Origin: Deltaproteobacteria bacterium
GTDB taxonomy: Bacteria > Myxococcota_A > UBA9160 > PR03
DNA: 64,000 nt
Assembly: GCA_035063765.1 (NCBI GenBank)
Contig: JAPSFT010000019.1
Location: 22,499-86,498 of the forward strand
Direction: 5' to 3'
Shown here one piece after another: positions 56,886 to 64,000 of the stretch. Numbering within the stretch: the first letter of the stretch is position 1; each line of letters begins with the position of its first letter. The notes under the pieces are model-generated. The model searched no databases and was not told the DNA's origin. It worked only from the letters and a program-made list of their open reading frames with translations. A program made the translations under genes and the position numbers.

Positions 56886-58601
56886 ATGAACGAGCAGACC
56901 TTCCAACTCGGCGACATCCGCGGCATCGTGCGCCGGCGCTGGCGGCTGGTGGCGGCGGCGGCGGCTTCCGGGCTCCTGCTCGCGCTCTTCCTGAGCTCGA
57001 TCATCCCCAATCGCTACGTGGCGCACACCACGATGCTGATCGAGCCGCAGGCGATCTCGAAGCGCCTGGTCGAGGGGGACAGCGAGGCAACCGATCTCAT
57101 CAACCGGCTGCACCTCATGACCATGCAGATCCTGAGCCGGCCGCGGCTCTCGAAGGTCATCGACGACCTGGGCCTGTACACGGACCTGAGCGACGAGAAG
57201 ACGCGCGAGGAGGTCATCGAGTACATGCGGGCCCAGATCTGGGTCGAGCCCGTGCTCCCGGAGCTCCAGGAGGGCACCACCCGCCGGAACGAGCCGGTCG
57301 CGATCAATACCTTCCAGCTCTTCTTCCGGAACGAGAGCCCCCGCCGGGCTGCCGACGTGGCCAACCGGCTCTCCAACGACTTCATCGACGAGCACATCCG
57401 GGAGCGGGTCCGCGTGGCCGGCGACACCGCCGAGTTCATCGAGGCGGAGCTGGGCCGGCTCACGGGGCGCCTGCGCGAGGTGGAGTCCCAGATCGCCCAG
57501 GTGAAGCAGGAAGGCGCCGGAAGCCTTCCCGAGGATCGCGACAACAACGAGCGCCTGCTCGGCCGGGCGATGGATGCGCTGAACATCGCCCAGCGGGGCC
57601 TCGCGGAGGCACAGAGCGACCAGGCCTTCTACCGCCAGCAGGCGACGGCGGTGCGCGCCAGCGAGGGCCGCCGTGGCGACGACGTGGTGGGCAAGGCGGT
57701 CAGCCCGGCGCTCCGGCTCCAGGAGCTCGAGATGATGCTGGGCGAGATGCAGGCGCGCGGCTTCACCGACAAGCACCCGGACGTGGTCAAGACCCGGGCC
57801 GAGATGGAGCAGCTCCAGGCGCGCGTGGATAGCGACGACCCCACCGAGGCGCCGACTTCGGTGGCCGAGCAGGAGGCCCGTGCCCAGGCGGAGCGCGCAG
57901 CCACGCGTGCCGAGACCGAACAGCGCGAGATCGAGCGCCTCGAGGGCGAGATCCGGCAGCTCGAGGAGCGGATCGCCCGGACGCCCGCCGTGGCGGAGCG
58001 GCTCGGCGCGCTGGCCGGCGAGTACGAGTCCCTCACCAAGAGCTTCGGGGAGTTCTCGAGCAAGCGGGTCGAGGCGACCGTGGCGGCGAACATGGAGCGC
58101 CGGCAGAAGGGCGAGCAGTTCCGCGTGCTCGAGCCCGCGGTGACGCCGCCGAACGCGGATTCTCCGAATCGCCCGCTGATCCTCGTGCTGGGCCTCTTCG
58201 TCGGCCTGGCGCTCGGGGTTGCCCTGGCGTTCCTGCTGGAGGTCTCGGACACCTCGATCCACGACGCCCGTGGGCTCCAGGAGCGGCTGCGGATCCCCGT
58301 CCTGGCGTCGGTGCCCGCGATCCTGCTCGGCGCCGAACGGATGGCCCAGCGCCGCAAGCAGATCCGCGAGGCGATCGCGGCCGCGGTGGTGGCGGGGGCC
58401 GTCATGGCTGCCTCGGTGGTGGGATACCTGTACGTCAACCGGTCGCGCCTGTTCGGTGGCGAGGAGCGCCCCGCCGCGGAGGCTCCGGCAACGGCGGCCG
58501 CGCCGGGCGCCGCTCCGGCACCGGCGGCGGCCGCGGCGCCAGCGCCGGCGGGTGCCGGGAATCCGCGCGCCGCTGCGCCGGAGTCGCCTCCGGGCAATTG
58601 A
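56886..58601 (+). CDS. Wzz/GumC-type chain-length determinant protein
   Basis: A 571-residue inner-membrane protein. The first membrane helix (about 22-42, LVAAAAASGLLLALFLSSII) follows RRRWR. A large periplasmic part has coiled coils (about 170-235 and 330-365) and the GNVR-like region VAERLGALAGEYESLTKSF. The second helix is near 435-455 (LILVLGLFVGLALGVALAF). An extra C-terminal helix (about 502-520, AVVAGAVMAASVVGYLYV) and an Ala/Pro-rich tail of about 50 residues are additional. No kinase is fused; CpsD is encoded two genes on. It controls polymer length together with CpsD. Confidence 0.87.
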   Translation: MNEQTFQLGDIRGIVRRRWRLVAAAAASGLLLALFLSSIIPNRYVAHTTMLIEPQAISKRLVEGDSEATDLINRLHLMTMQILSRPRLSKVIDDLGLYTDLSDEKTREEVIEYMRAQIWVEPVLPELQEGTTRRNEPVAINTFQLFFRNESPRRAADVANRLSNDFIDEHIRERVRVAGDTAEFIEAELGRLTGRLREVESQIAQVKQEGAGSLPEDRDNNERLLGRAMDALNIAQRGLAEAQSDQAFYRQQATAVRASEGRRGDDVVGKAVSPALRLQELEMMLGEMQARGFTDKHPDVVKTRAEMEQLQARVDSDDPTEAPTSVAEQEARAQAERAATRAETEQREIERLEGEIRQLEERIARTPAVAERLGALAGEYESLTKSFGEFSSKRVEATVAANMERRQKGEQFRVLEPAVTPPNADSPNRPLILVLGLFVGLALGVALAFLLEVSDTSIHDARGLQERLRIPVLASVPAILLGAERMAQRRKQIREAIAAAVVAGAVMAASVVGYLYVNRSRLFGGEERPAAEAPATAAAPGAAPAPAAAAAPAPAGAGNPRAAAPESPPGN

Positions 58602-58619
58602 GTCGCGGGACACGGAATC

Positions 58620-59516
58620 ATGTACCTCGAGCACTACGGCCTGATCCGCGCGCCCTTCGAGATGACGCCCGACCCGGCGTTCCTGTATCTCGGAGAGGCG
58701 CATCAGGAGGGGCTCGCGACGCTCGTCTACGGCGTGCGGGCGCGCAAGGGCTTCGTCATGCTCACGGGCGAGGTCGGCACCGGAAAGACGACGCTGCTGC
58801 ACGCGCTGCTCGCGCAGCTCGCGCCCGGCACGGCCTCGGCGTTCCTCTTCAACCCCCGGCTCGAGCCGCTCGACTTCTTCCGCCTGCTCTTCGACGAGTT
58901 CGGCATCCCGCAGCGCTGTGCGACCAAGGGCGAGTACCTGATCGCGCTCAACGAGTTCCTGATCGAGCAGCTCCGCAAGGACCAGCCGGCGCTCCTGATC
59001 GTGGACGAGGCGCAGAACCTCTCCGCGGAGATGCTCGAGGAGATCCGGCTGCTCTCGAACCTCGAGACGGCCACCTCGAAGCTGATCCAGATCATGCTGG
59101 TGGGCCAGCCCGAGCTCGAGCGCAAGCTCCAGCTCCCCGAGCTGCGCCAGCTCCGCCAGCGCATCGTGCTGCGCTTCCGCCTGCGTCCCTTCACGCTGGT
59201 CGAGACGGCGAACTACGTCGAGGAGCGGCTGCGGCTCGCCGGCTACACGGGCAAGGGGCTCTTCCGCCGCTCGGCGGTCGAGGCCCTGCACGAGCGGAGC
59301 GGCGGGATCCCCCGGCTGATCAACGTCCTGTGCGACGGCGCCCTGCTCTCCGGGTACTCGCAGGGCACGGCGACGATCGACCGGGGACACATCGAAGAGG
59401 TGGCTCGGGATCTCGGAATGATCGAAGGGCAGGAGGACGGCGCTGCCGGCCGGCCTGCCGTCACGGCCACGCCGCCGGGCCGCTGGCGCCGGCGCGTGCG
59501 CGGCTGGTTCCGCTGA
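58620..59516 (+). CDS. ExeA-like AAA ATPase of the polysaccharide export locus
   Basis: A 298-residue ATPase. The start MYLEHYGLIRAPFEMTPDPAF and the following LGEAHQEGLATLVYG are typical of ExeA/GspA-type and TIGR03015 XrtA-linked ATPases. Walker A is GEVGTGKTT at 50-58; Walker B is LLIVDEAQ at 125-132; the RLINVLCDGALL segment is the sensor-2 part. The C-terminal 40 residues are basic with no membrane helix. ATG 58620 is 18 bases after the Wzz-type stop. Its exact role in export is not established. Confidence 0.88.
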   Translation: MYLEHYGLIRAPFEMTPDPAFLYLGEAHQEGLATLVYGVRARKGFVMLTGEVGTGKTTLLHALLAQLAPGTASAFLFNPRLEPLDFFRLLFDEFGIPQRCATKGEYLIALNEFLIEQLRKDQPALLIVDEAQNLSAEMLEEIRLLSNLETATSKLIQIMLVGQPELERKLQLPELRQLRQRIVLRFRLRPFTLVETANYVEERLRLAGYTGKGLFRRSAVEALHERSGGIPRLINVLCDGALLSGYSQGTATIDRGHIEEVARDLGMIEGQEDGAAGRPAVTATPPGRWRRRVRGWFR

Positions 59517-59533
59517 GGCGGACGGGAGAGAGC

Positions 59534-60376
59534 ATGGGGAAGGTCTACGACGCACTCCAGAAGGCCGAGGCCCAGCGGCCCGCGCGCAGTGCCGCCTCGG
59601 TCCGGCCGTCCGAGGCCGTGATGACCGGGGGCGTCTCGCCGGTGCGGGACCGCGGCGAGAGCCTCCTCGACGGGCTGCTCCGGCGCCTGCGCGGCCAGCG
59701 CAAGCCGGCGGCCGAGGACGGCACGAGCATCAACAAGCGCCGGATCGCGCTGCTCCATCCCGACTCGTTCGTGGCGGAGCAGTTCCGGTCGCTGCGCGCG
59801 CGCCTCGACTCGCTCGCGGCGCAGCGGCCCCTGCGCACGCTTGCGATCGCGAGCGCGCTGCCCGGGGAGGGGAAGACGACGGCTGCGGTGAACCTGGCCC
59901 TGGTCAGCTCGATGGCGGTCGGCCGCCGCGTGCTGCTGGTGGACTGTGATCTCCGCAAGCCCAAGGTCCACACGGCCCTCGGCCTGCGGCCCGAGCTCGG
60001 GCTTGCCGAGATCCTCGCGGGCCAGGCCACGCCCGACCGCGCGATCCTGAAGGTCGAGGGCTGCGAGCTCCACGTGCTGCCCGTGCGCGGGACGCCCTCG
60101 AATCCCTCCGAGCTGCTCGGCTCGGAGCGGATGCGGACGCTGCTCGAGGAGCTGGCGCGCGGCTACGATCAGGTGATCCTGGACATGCCGCCGACGCTCG
60201 GGCTTCCGGACGCGAAGGCGCTCAGCGAGCTCGCCGACGGCGTGGTCCTGGTGGTGCGGGCGGACGAGACGCCCCAGGAGGACGTGGAGGCTGCGCTCGA
60301 CGTCCTCGACCGGCGGCGCATCCTCGGCGTGGTCCTGAACGGCGCCGTGACCGACAGCCAGCGCTACGGATACTGA
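59534..60376 (+). CDS. CpsD/CapB-type tyrosine-protein kinase
   Basis: A 280-residue BY-kinase that would autophosphorylate and govern polymerisation with the Wzz-type protein. The N-terminus MGKVYDALQKAEAQRP is shared by XrtA-linked kinases (TIGR03018 type). Walker A is LPGEGKTT at 109-116, Walker A' is VLLVDCDLRKP, and Walker B lies in VILDMPP. The C-terminus has only QRYGY, two tyrosines, instead of the longer Tyr cluster of Wzc/CapB. ATG 59534 follows GGGAGAG. It is separate from the Wzz protein, as in Gram-positive systems and many XrtA loci. Confidence 0.87.
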   Translation: MGKVYDALQKAEAQRPARSAASVRPSEAVMTGGVSPVRDRGESLLDGLLRRLRGQRKPAAEDGTSINKRRIALLHPDSFVAEQFRSLRARLDSLAAQRPLRTLAIASALPGEGKTTAAVNLALVSSMAVGRRVLLVDCDLRKPKVHTALGLRPELGLAEILAGQATPDRAILKVEGCELHVLPVRGTPSNPSELLGSERMRTLLEELARGYDQVILDMPPTLGLPDAKALSELADGVVLVVRADETPQEDVEAALDVLDRRRILGVVLNGAVTDSQRYGY

Positions 60377-60399
60377 GCGAGCCGGCTGCGGGGACGATC

Positions 60400-61485
60400 G
60401 TGAGCGTTGTGAGTCTGGTGATTCCGATGCTGGCCGCCGCGGGTGTGGCGGCGGCAGTGACGCCGATCGTCGGCCGGCTCGCGCGCGCGGTCGGGGTGAT
60501 CGACCGCCCCGACGAGCGCAAGGTGAACCGCCGCGAGAACATCCCGCTGCTCGGCGGGCTCGCCGTCGCGCTCGGCTTCCTGGTCGGTCTCTCGGTCGCG
60601 ACGATGCTGAGCGGCGACGCCGCCCGCTTCCGCGGGCACCTCGAGGGCCAGATCCTCGGCAGCCTGATCCTCCTCGCCCTCGGGGTGGTGGACGACCGCC
60701 GCCCGCTGAACGCGTGGCCCAAGCTCGCCGGGCAGCTCTGTGCCGCCGGCGTCGCGATCTTCTACGGCTTCCGCATCGAGCACCTCTCCGACCCCATCAC
60801 GCAGACGGTCTTCTCCCTGCCGGCGGTGCTGGTCTGGGCGGTGTCGCTCCTGTGGATCGTCGGGATCACGAACGCGATGAACCTGATGGACGGGCTCGAC
60901 GGCCTGACCACGGGCGTGGGCGTGATCATCGGCACGACCCTCACCCTGATCAGCTTCCAGGCCGGAGAGACGGTCGGCGTCCTGATCGGCGTCGTCTTCG
61001 TCGGGGCCCTGCTCGGGTTCCTCCCCTACAACTTCCCGCCGGCACGCATCTTCCTGGGCGACACGGGAGCGCTCTTCATCGGCTTCAACCTCTCGCTGCT
61101 GGCGCTCGAGGGCTACCGCAAGGCCTCGATGCTGACCTTCGTGGTGCCGCTGCTGGCGCTCGCGGTTCCCCTCCTGGACACGGCCCTGTCGATCTACCGG
61201 CGCGTCCGCCGGCGGGCCTCGATCCTGTCCCCGGATCGCCAGCACATGCACCACCGGCTCCTCGAATCGGAGGGCTCGCATCGCGCCGCGGTGCTCTCGA
61301 TCTGGTTCCTGACCGCCTGCTTCTGCGTGATCGCCGTCTCCTTCACCAATCTCGAGGGCTGGGCGGCGCTGGTCTTCCTGGCCCTCGTGATCGTGCTGAC
61401 CCTGCGGCTGCTGCGGAATCTCGGCTTCTTCGCGGTGCAGGGTGCGCAGGAGCCGGTCGATTCGCGCGAGGAAGAGGCCCGGTGA
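60400..61485 (+). CDS. WecA-type undecaprenyl-phosphate sugar-1-phosphate transferase
   Basis: A 361-residue membrane enzyme of the MraY/WecA family that starts the lipid-linked unit, probably with GlcNAc-1-P. About 10-11 helices. The catalytic loops are LALGVVDDRRPLNAWPKL (Asp-Asp), NAMNLMDGLDGLTTG, PARIFLGDTGALFIGF and the HxH-type SPDRQHMHHRLL, which is diagnostic of WecA rather than MraY. The GTG start at 60400 is 23 bases after cpsD. Its stop overlaps the epimerase GTG by 4 bases. It makes the undecaprenyl-linked acceptor for the many GT4 enzymes nearby. Confidence 0.88.
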   Translation: MSVVSLVIPMLAAAGVAAAVTPIVGRLARAVGVIDRPDERKVNRRENIPLLGGLAVALGFLVGLSVATMLSGDAARFRGHLEGQILGSLILLALGVVDDRRPLNAWPKLAGQLCAAGVAIFYGFRIEHLSDPITQTVFSLPAVLVWAVSLLWIVGITNAMNLMDGLDGLTTGVGVIIGTTLTLISFQAGETVGVLIGVVFVGALLGFLPYNFPPARIFLGDTGALFIGFNLSLLALEGYRKASMLTFVVPLLALAVPLLDTALSIYRRVRRRASILSPDRQHMHHRLLESEGSHRAAVLSIWFLTACFCVIAVSFTNLEGWAALVFLALVIVLTLRLLRNLGFFAVQGAQEPVDSREEEAR

Positions 61486-62447
61486 GCCGTCCCGGGCGGG
61501 TCCTCGTCACGGGCGGTGCCGGCTTCGTCGGCTCGACGCTGGTGGACCGCCTGCTCGGCGAGGGCCGCGAGGTCGTGGCCCTCGACTCCTTCGATCCCTT
61601 CTACCCCGAGGCGCACAAGCGCGAGAACCTGGCGGGAGCGATGCGCTCGCCGCGCTTCCGGCTCGAGGTCGGCGACATCCGCGACGCCGGGGCGGTGGGC
61701 CGCGCGCTGGCCGGCGGCGTGGACGCGATCGTGCACCTGGCCGCGCTCGCCGGCGTGCGGCCGAGCCTCGAGCGGCCGGCCGAGTACGCCGACGTGAACG
61801 TGCGGGGAACGGCGGTCGTCGCCGAGGCGGCGGTGCGGGCGGGCGTGCAGCGGCTGGTCTTCGCCTCCTCGTCGTCGGTGTACGGCGAGCGCGAGCAGGC
61901 GAGCGGGCCGTTCCGGGAGAGCGATCCCGTCGAGCGGCCGGTCTCGCCCTATGCCGCGACCAAGCGCGCCGGGGAGCTCCTGCTCCACACCTTCCACCAC
62001 GCGCACGGCCTCCCGATCGTGTGCGCGCGGATCTTCACCGCCTACGGCCCGCGCCAGCGCCCCGACCTCGCGATCCGCAAGTTCGCGGAGCGGATCGCCG
62101 CGGGGCGCCCGATCCCGGTCTTCGGCGACGGCTCCGCGACGCGCGACTTCACCTACGTGGACGACCTGGTGGAGGCGCTGGTGCGCGCCACCGACAGCGA
62201 GCTCGGCTTCGAGATCCTGAACTTCGGCGCGGGCCGTACCGTGCGGCTCCTCGACGTGGTGGCGGCGCTCGAGCGCACCCTCGGGCGCAAGGCCGAGATC
62301 GAGTGGCTGCCGCCGCAGGTGGGCGACGTGCCGCGCACCTGGGCCGACGTCTCCGCGGCCAAGGCCGCGCTCGGCTGGGCGCCGGCGGTCGAGATCGAGG
62401 ACGGCATCGAGCGCTTCGCCGGATGGCTGCGCGGGAGGGCAGGGTGA
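61482..62447 (+). CDS. UDP-glucuronate 4-epimerase-like NAD-dependent epimerase
   Basis: A 321-residue extended SDR. The Rossmann motif is VLVTGGAGFVGSTLVDRLL. The segment DSFDPFYPEAHKRENL is the hallmark of UDP-glucuronate epimerases. AGVRPSLERPAEYADVNVRGT, then SSSSVYG and SPYAATK (Ser/Tyr/Lys) follow, and TRDFTYVDDLVEAL is conserved. It would turn UDP-GlcA into UDP-GalA, with the UDP-sugar dehydrogenase at 63400 providing UDP-GlcA. GTG start and stop each overlap neighbours by 4 bases. UDP-glucose 4-epimerase is the alternative. Confidence 0.82.
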   Translation: MSRPGRVLVTGGAGFVGSTLVDRLLGEGREVVALDSFDPFYPEAHKRENLAGAMRSPRFRLEVGDIRDAGAVGRALAGGVDAIVHLAALAGVRPSLERPAEYADVNVRGTAVVAEAAVRAGVQRLVFASSSSVYGEREQASGPFRESDPVERPVSPYAATKRAGELLLHTFHHAHGLPIVCARIFTAYGPRQRPDLAIRKFAERIAAGRPIPVFGDGSATRDFTYVDDLVEALVRATDSELGFEILNFGAGRTVRLLDVVAALERTLGRKAEIEWLPPQVGDVPRTWADVSAAKAALGWAPAVEIEDGIERFAGWLRGRAG

Positions 62448-63403
62448 CGGCGGGACGCGAGCGACAGGCGCTGGTGACGGGCGGCGCGGGCTTCATCGGA
62501 AGCCATCTGGTGGACGGGCTGCTCGAGGCGGGCTGGCGGGTGCGGGTGCTCGACGACTTCTCGAGCGGCCGCGAGGCGAACCTCGCCGCTGCCCGCGCGC
62601 GCATCGAGCTGATCCGCGGGGACCTGGCCGATCCGGCCACCGCCGCGAAGGCGGTGGCCGGCGCCGAGGTGGTCTTCCACCAGGGCGCGATCCCGTCGGT
62701 GCCGCGCAGCGTCGCGGAGCCCGTGCGCACCAATCGCGTCAACATCGACGGCACGCTCACGATCCTCGAAGCCGCACGCGAGGCCGGGGTTCGCCGCGTG
62801 GTCTACGCCGCGTCCTCGTCGGCCTACGGCGACACCGAGGTGCTGCCGAAGGTCGAGACCATGCCGGCGTCGTCGCTCTCGCCCTACGCGCTCCAGAAGT
62901 ACGCGGGCGAGGTCTACTGCCGGCTCTACCACGAGCTCTACGGCCTCGAGACCGTGGCGCTCCGCTACTTCAACATCTTCGGGCCGCGCCAGGACCCGAA
63001 GAGCGCCTACGCCGCGGTCGTCCCGCTCTTCGTGACCTGCTGCCTGCGCGGCGAGCCGCCGACGATCCACGGCGACGGCGAGCAGTCGCGGGACTTCACC
63101 TTCGTCGCGGATGCCGTGCGCGCAAACCTCGCCGCCGCCGACGCGCCGCGGGCGGCCGGGCAGGTCGTCAACGTGGCCGGCGGCCGGCGGGTCACCCTCA
63201 ACGAGCTGCTCGGGATGATCCAGGAGATCGCCGGGAGCCGCGTGACACCGGTCCACGGGCCGGTCCGCGCGGGCGACGTGCGGCACAGCCTCGCCGACCT
63301 CGGCCGGGCGCGCGCGCTCCTCGGCTGGGAGCCCGCGACCTCGTTGCGCGCGGGCCTCGAGAGCACCGTGGCGAGCCTGCGGGCCGCAGGGGGGGCGAGG
63401 TGA
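62444..63403 (+). CDS. UDP-N-acetylglucosamine 4-epimerase-like protein (WbpP type)
   Basis: A 319-residue extended SDR. ALVTGGAGFIGSHLVDGLL is the NAD site. SVPRSVAEPVRTNRVNIDGTL, ASSSAYGDTEVLPKVE and SPYALQKYAGE (Tyr/Lys) strongly resemble WbpP, which converts UDP-GlcNAc/UDP-GlcNAcA to the galacto forms. YFNIFGPRQDPKSAYAAVVP fits the same group. Another 4-epimerase specificity cannot be excluded. It overlaps the epimerase before and the dehydrogenase after by 4 bases each, forming a rigid three-gene unit. Confidence 0.83.
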   Translation: MTAGRERQALVTGGAGFIGSHLVDGLLEAGWRVRVLDDFSSGREANLAAARARIELIRGDLADPATAAKAVAGAEVVFHQGAIPSVPRSVAEPVRTNRVNIDGTLTILEAAREAGVRRVVYAASSSAYGDTEVLPKVETMPASSLSPYALQKYAGEVYCRLYHELYGLETVALRYFNIFGPRQDPKSAYAAVVPLFVTCCLRGEPPTIHGDGEQSRDFTFVADAVRANLAAADAPRAAGQVVNVAGGRRVTLNELLGMIQEIAGSRVTPVHGPVRAGDVRHSLADLGRARALLGWEPATSLRAGLESTVASLRAAGGAR

Positions 63404-64000
63404 ACGTCTGCATCATCGGCTCCGGGTACGTGGGGCTCGTGACGGGCGCCTGCTTCGCCGAGTTCGGCGTGCAGGTGTGCTGCGTGGACAAGGACGCGGC
63501 GAAGATCGCCGCCCTCGAGCGCGGGGAGATCCCGATCTACGAGCCGGGCCTCGAGGCGGTGGTGCAGCGCAACGTGCGCGAGAAGCGCCTGTCGTTCAGC
63601 ACCGACACCGCGAGCGCGGTCGGCCGGTCGCTCGTGGTCTTCGTGGCGGTGCAGACGCCGACGGCTGCCGGCGGCGGCACCGACCTCAGCGCGATCGAGG
63701 CGGTGGCCCGCGAGATCGGCCGCGCCCTCGACGGCTACAAGGTGGTGGTGACGAAGAGCACGGTGCCGGTCGGGACCTCCTACCGGGTGAAGGGCTGGAT
63801 CGAGGAGGAGCTCGGGGCGGCCGGCCGGAGCCAGCGCTTCAGCGTCGCCTCCAACCCCGAGTTCCTGCGCGAGGGCGCCGCGATCGGGGACTTCATGCGG
63901 CCCGACCGGGTCGTGATCGGCGCCGACGACGACGAGGCCGTGGCGATCCTGAAGGACCTCTACCGGCCGCTCTACCTGATCGAGACGCCCTTCGTGATCA
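63400..64000 (+). CDS. UDP-glucose/GDP-mannose dehydrogenase family, N-terminal part (cut by right edge)
   Basis: Oxidises the C6 alcohol of an NDP-sugar to a uronate. About 200 residues are visible. NVCIIGSGYVGLVTGACFAEFG is the NAD site. PIYEPGLEAVV, VAVQTPT and VVVTKSTVPVGTS follow, and SNPEFLREGAAIGDFMRPDRVVIG carries the catalytic-domain residues. The CxxD catalytic cysteine lies beyond the edge. UDP-glucose dehydrogenase (Ugd) is most likely, since the YVGLVTGACFAE pattern is closest to that enzyme, but UDP-HexNAc or GDP-Man dehydrogenase cannot be excluded. GTG 63400 overlaps the previous stop. Confidence 0.88.
   Translation, partial: MNVCIIGSGYVGLVTGACFAEFGVQVCCVDKDAAKIAALERGEIPIYEPGLEAVVQRNVREKRLSFSTDTASAVGRSLVVFVAVQTPTAAGGGTDLSAIEAVAREIGRALDGYKVVVTKSTVPVGTSYRVKGWIEEELGAAGRSQRFSVASNPEFLREGAAIGDFMRPDRVVIGADDDEAVAILKDLYRPLYLIETPFVI

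Overview
This window is one high-GC (roughly 70%) stretch of a bacterial chromosome with 57 protein-coding genes. Two are cut by the edges: purD at the start and a UDP-sugar dehydrogenase at the end. Packing is tight, with many 4-base start/stop overlaps and many GTG or TTG starts. The capsule-type export genes and outer-membrane barrel show a Gram-negative (diderm) cell. A Myxococcus-type Cys-rich repeat, DNDGD repeats and a CGxGxEL tail in one secreted protein, plus two sigma-54 activators, suggest a Myxococcota or other former-Deltaproteobacteria lineage. That placement is inference. I see no tRNA, rRNA, CRISPR array or insertion sequence. No gene-free stretch reaches 300 bases; the longest are 52838-53118 and 32767-33032.

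Bases 1-5837 are housekeeping genes on the + strand: purD end, tsaC-type Sua5, DUF1015, DUF721 (DciA-like), a small CxxC protein, then the conserved block rpsP-khpA-rimM-trmD-rplS. A hipBA-type toxin-antitoxin pair (5980-7589) follows, preceded by an AT-rich promoter that stands out from its surroundings. Divergent yraN and rsmI, then ligA, close the housekeeping part. A soluble histidine kinase and a sigma-54 response regulator (11138-13512) follow.

From 13520 to the right edge nearly everything concerns one surface polysaccharide. Precursor genes make activated sugars: a nucleotidyltransferase, a dehydratase and a reductase of GDP-deoxyhexose type, manA, wecB, two 4-epimerases and a UDP-sugar dehydrogenase. 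There are six predicted cytosolic glycosyltransferases, a Wzx-type flippase, an O-antigen ligase/polymerase-type protein and a GT39-like membrane protein. Modification genes encode a sulfotransferase, an OafA-type acyltransferase, an SGNH protein and a NodU-type carbamoyltransferase with two tiny membrane proteins. Secreted or periplasmic polysaccharide-active proteins are a heparinase II/III-type lyase, a pectate-lyase-like beta-helix and another beta-helix protein. Four less usual genes encode an alcohol dehydrogenase-Gfo/Idh/MocA fusion, a DUF362 protein, a CapK-Gfo/Idh/MocA fusion and a nucleotidyltransferase-kinase fusion.

A second sigma-54 response regulator (53119-54540) sits just before the export block: Wza-type export protein, outer-membrane barrel, Wzz-type chain-length protein, ExeA-like ATPase, CpsD-type kinase, WecA-type initiating transferase, two epimerases and the dehydrogenase. 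This order and gene content resemble the exopolysaccharide loci linked to exosortase (XrtA/PEP-CTERM) systems, but no exosortase lies in the window. The likely scheme is: sugars are activated and assembled on undecaprenyl phosphate by the WecA-type enzyme and glycosyltransferases, decorated, flipped by Wzx, polymerised, and exported under Wzz/CpsD control through Wza and the barrel.
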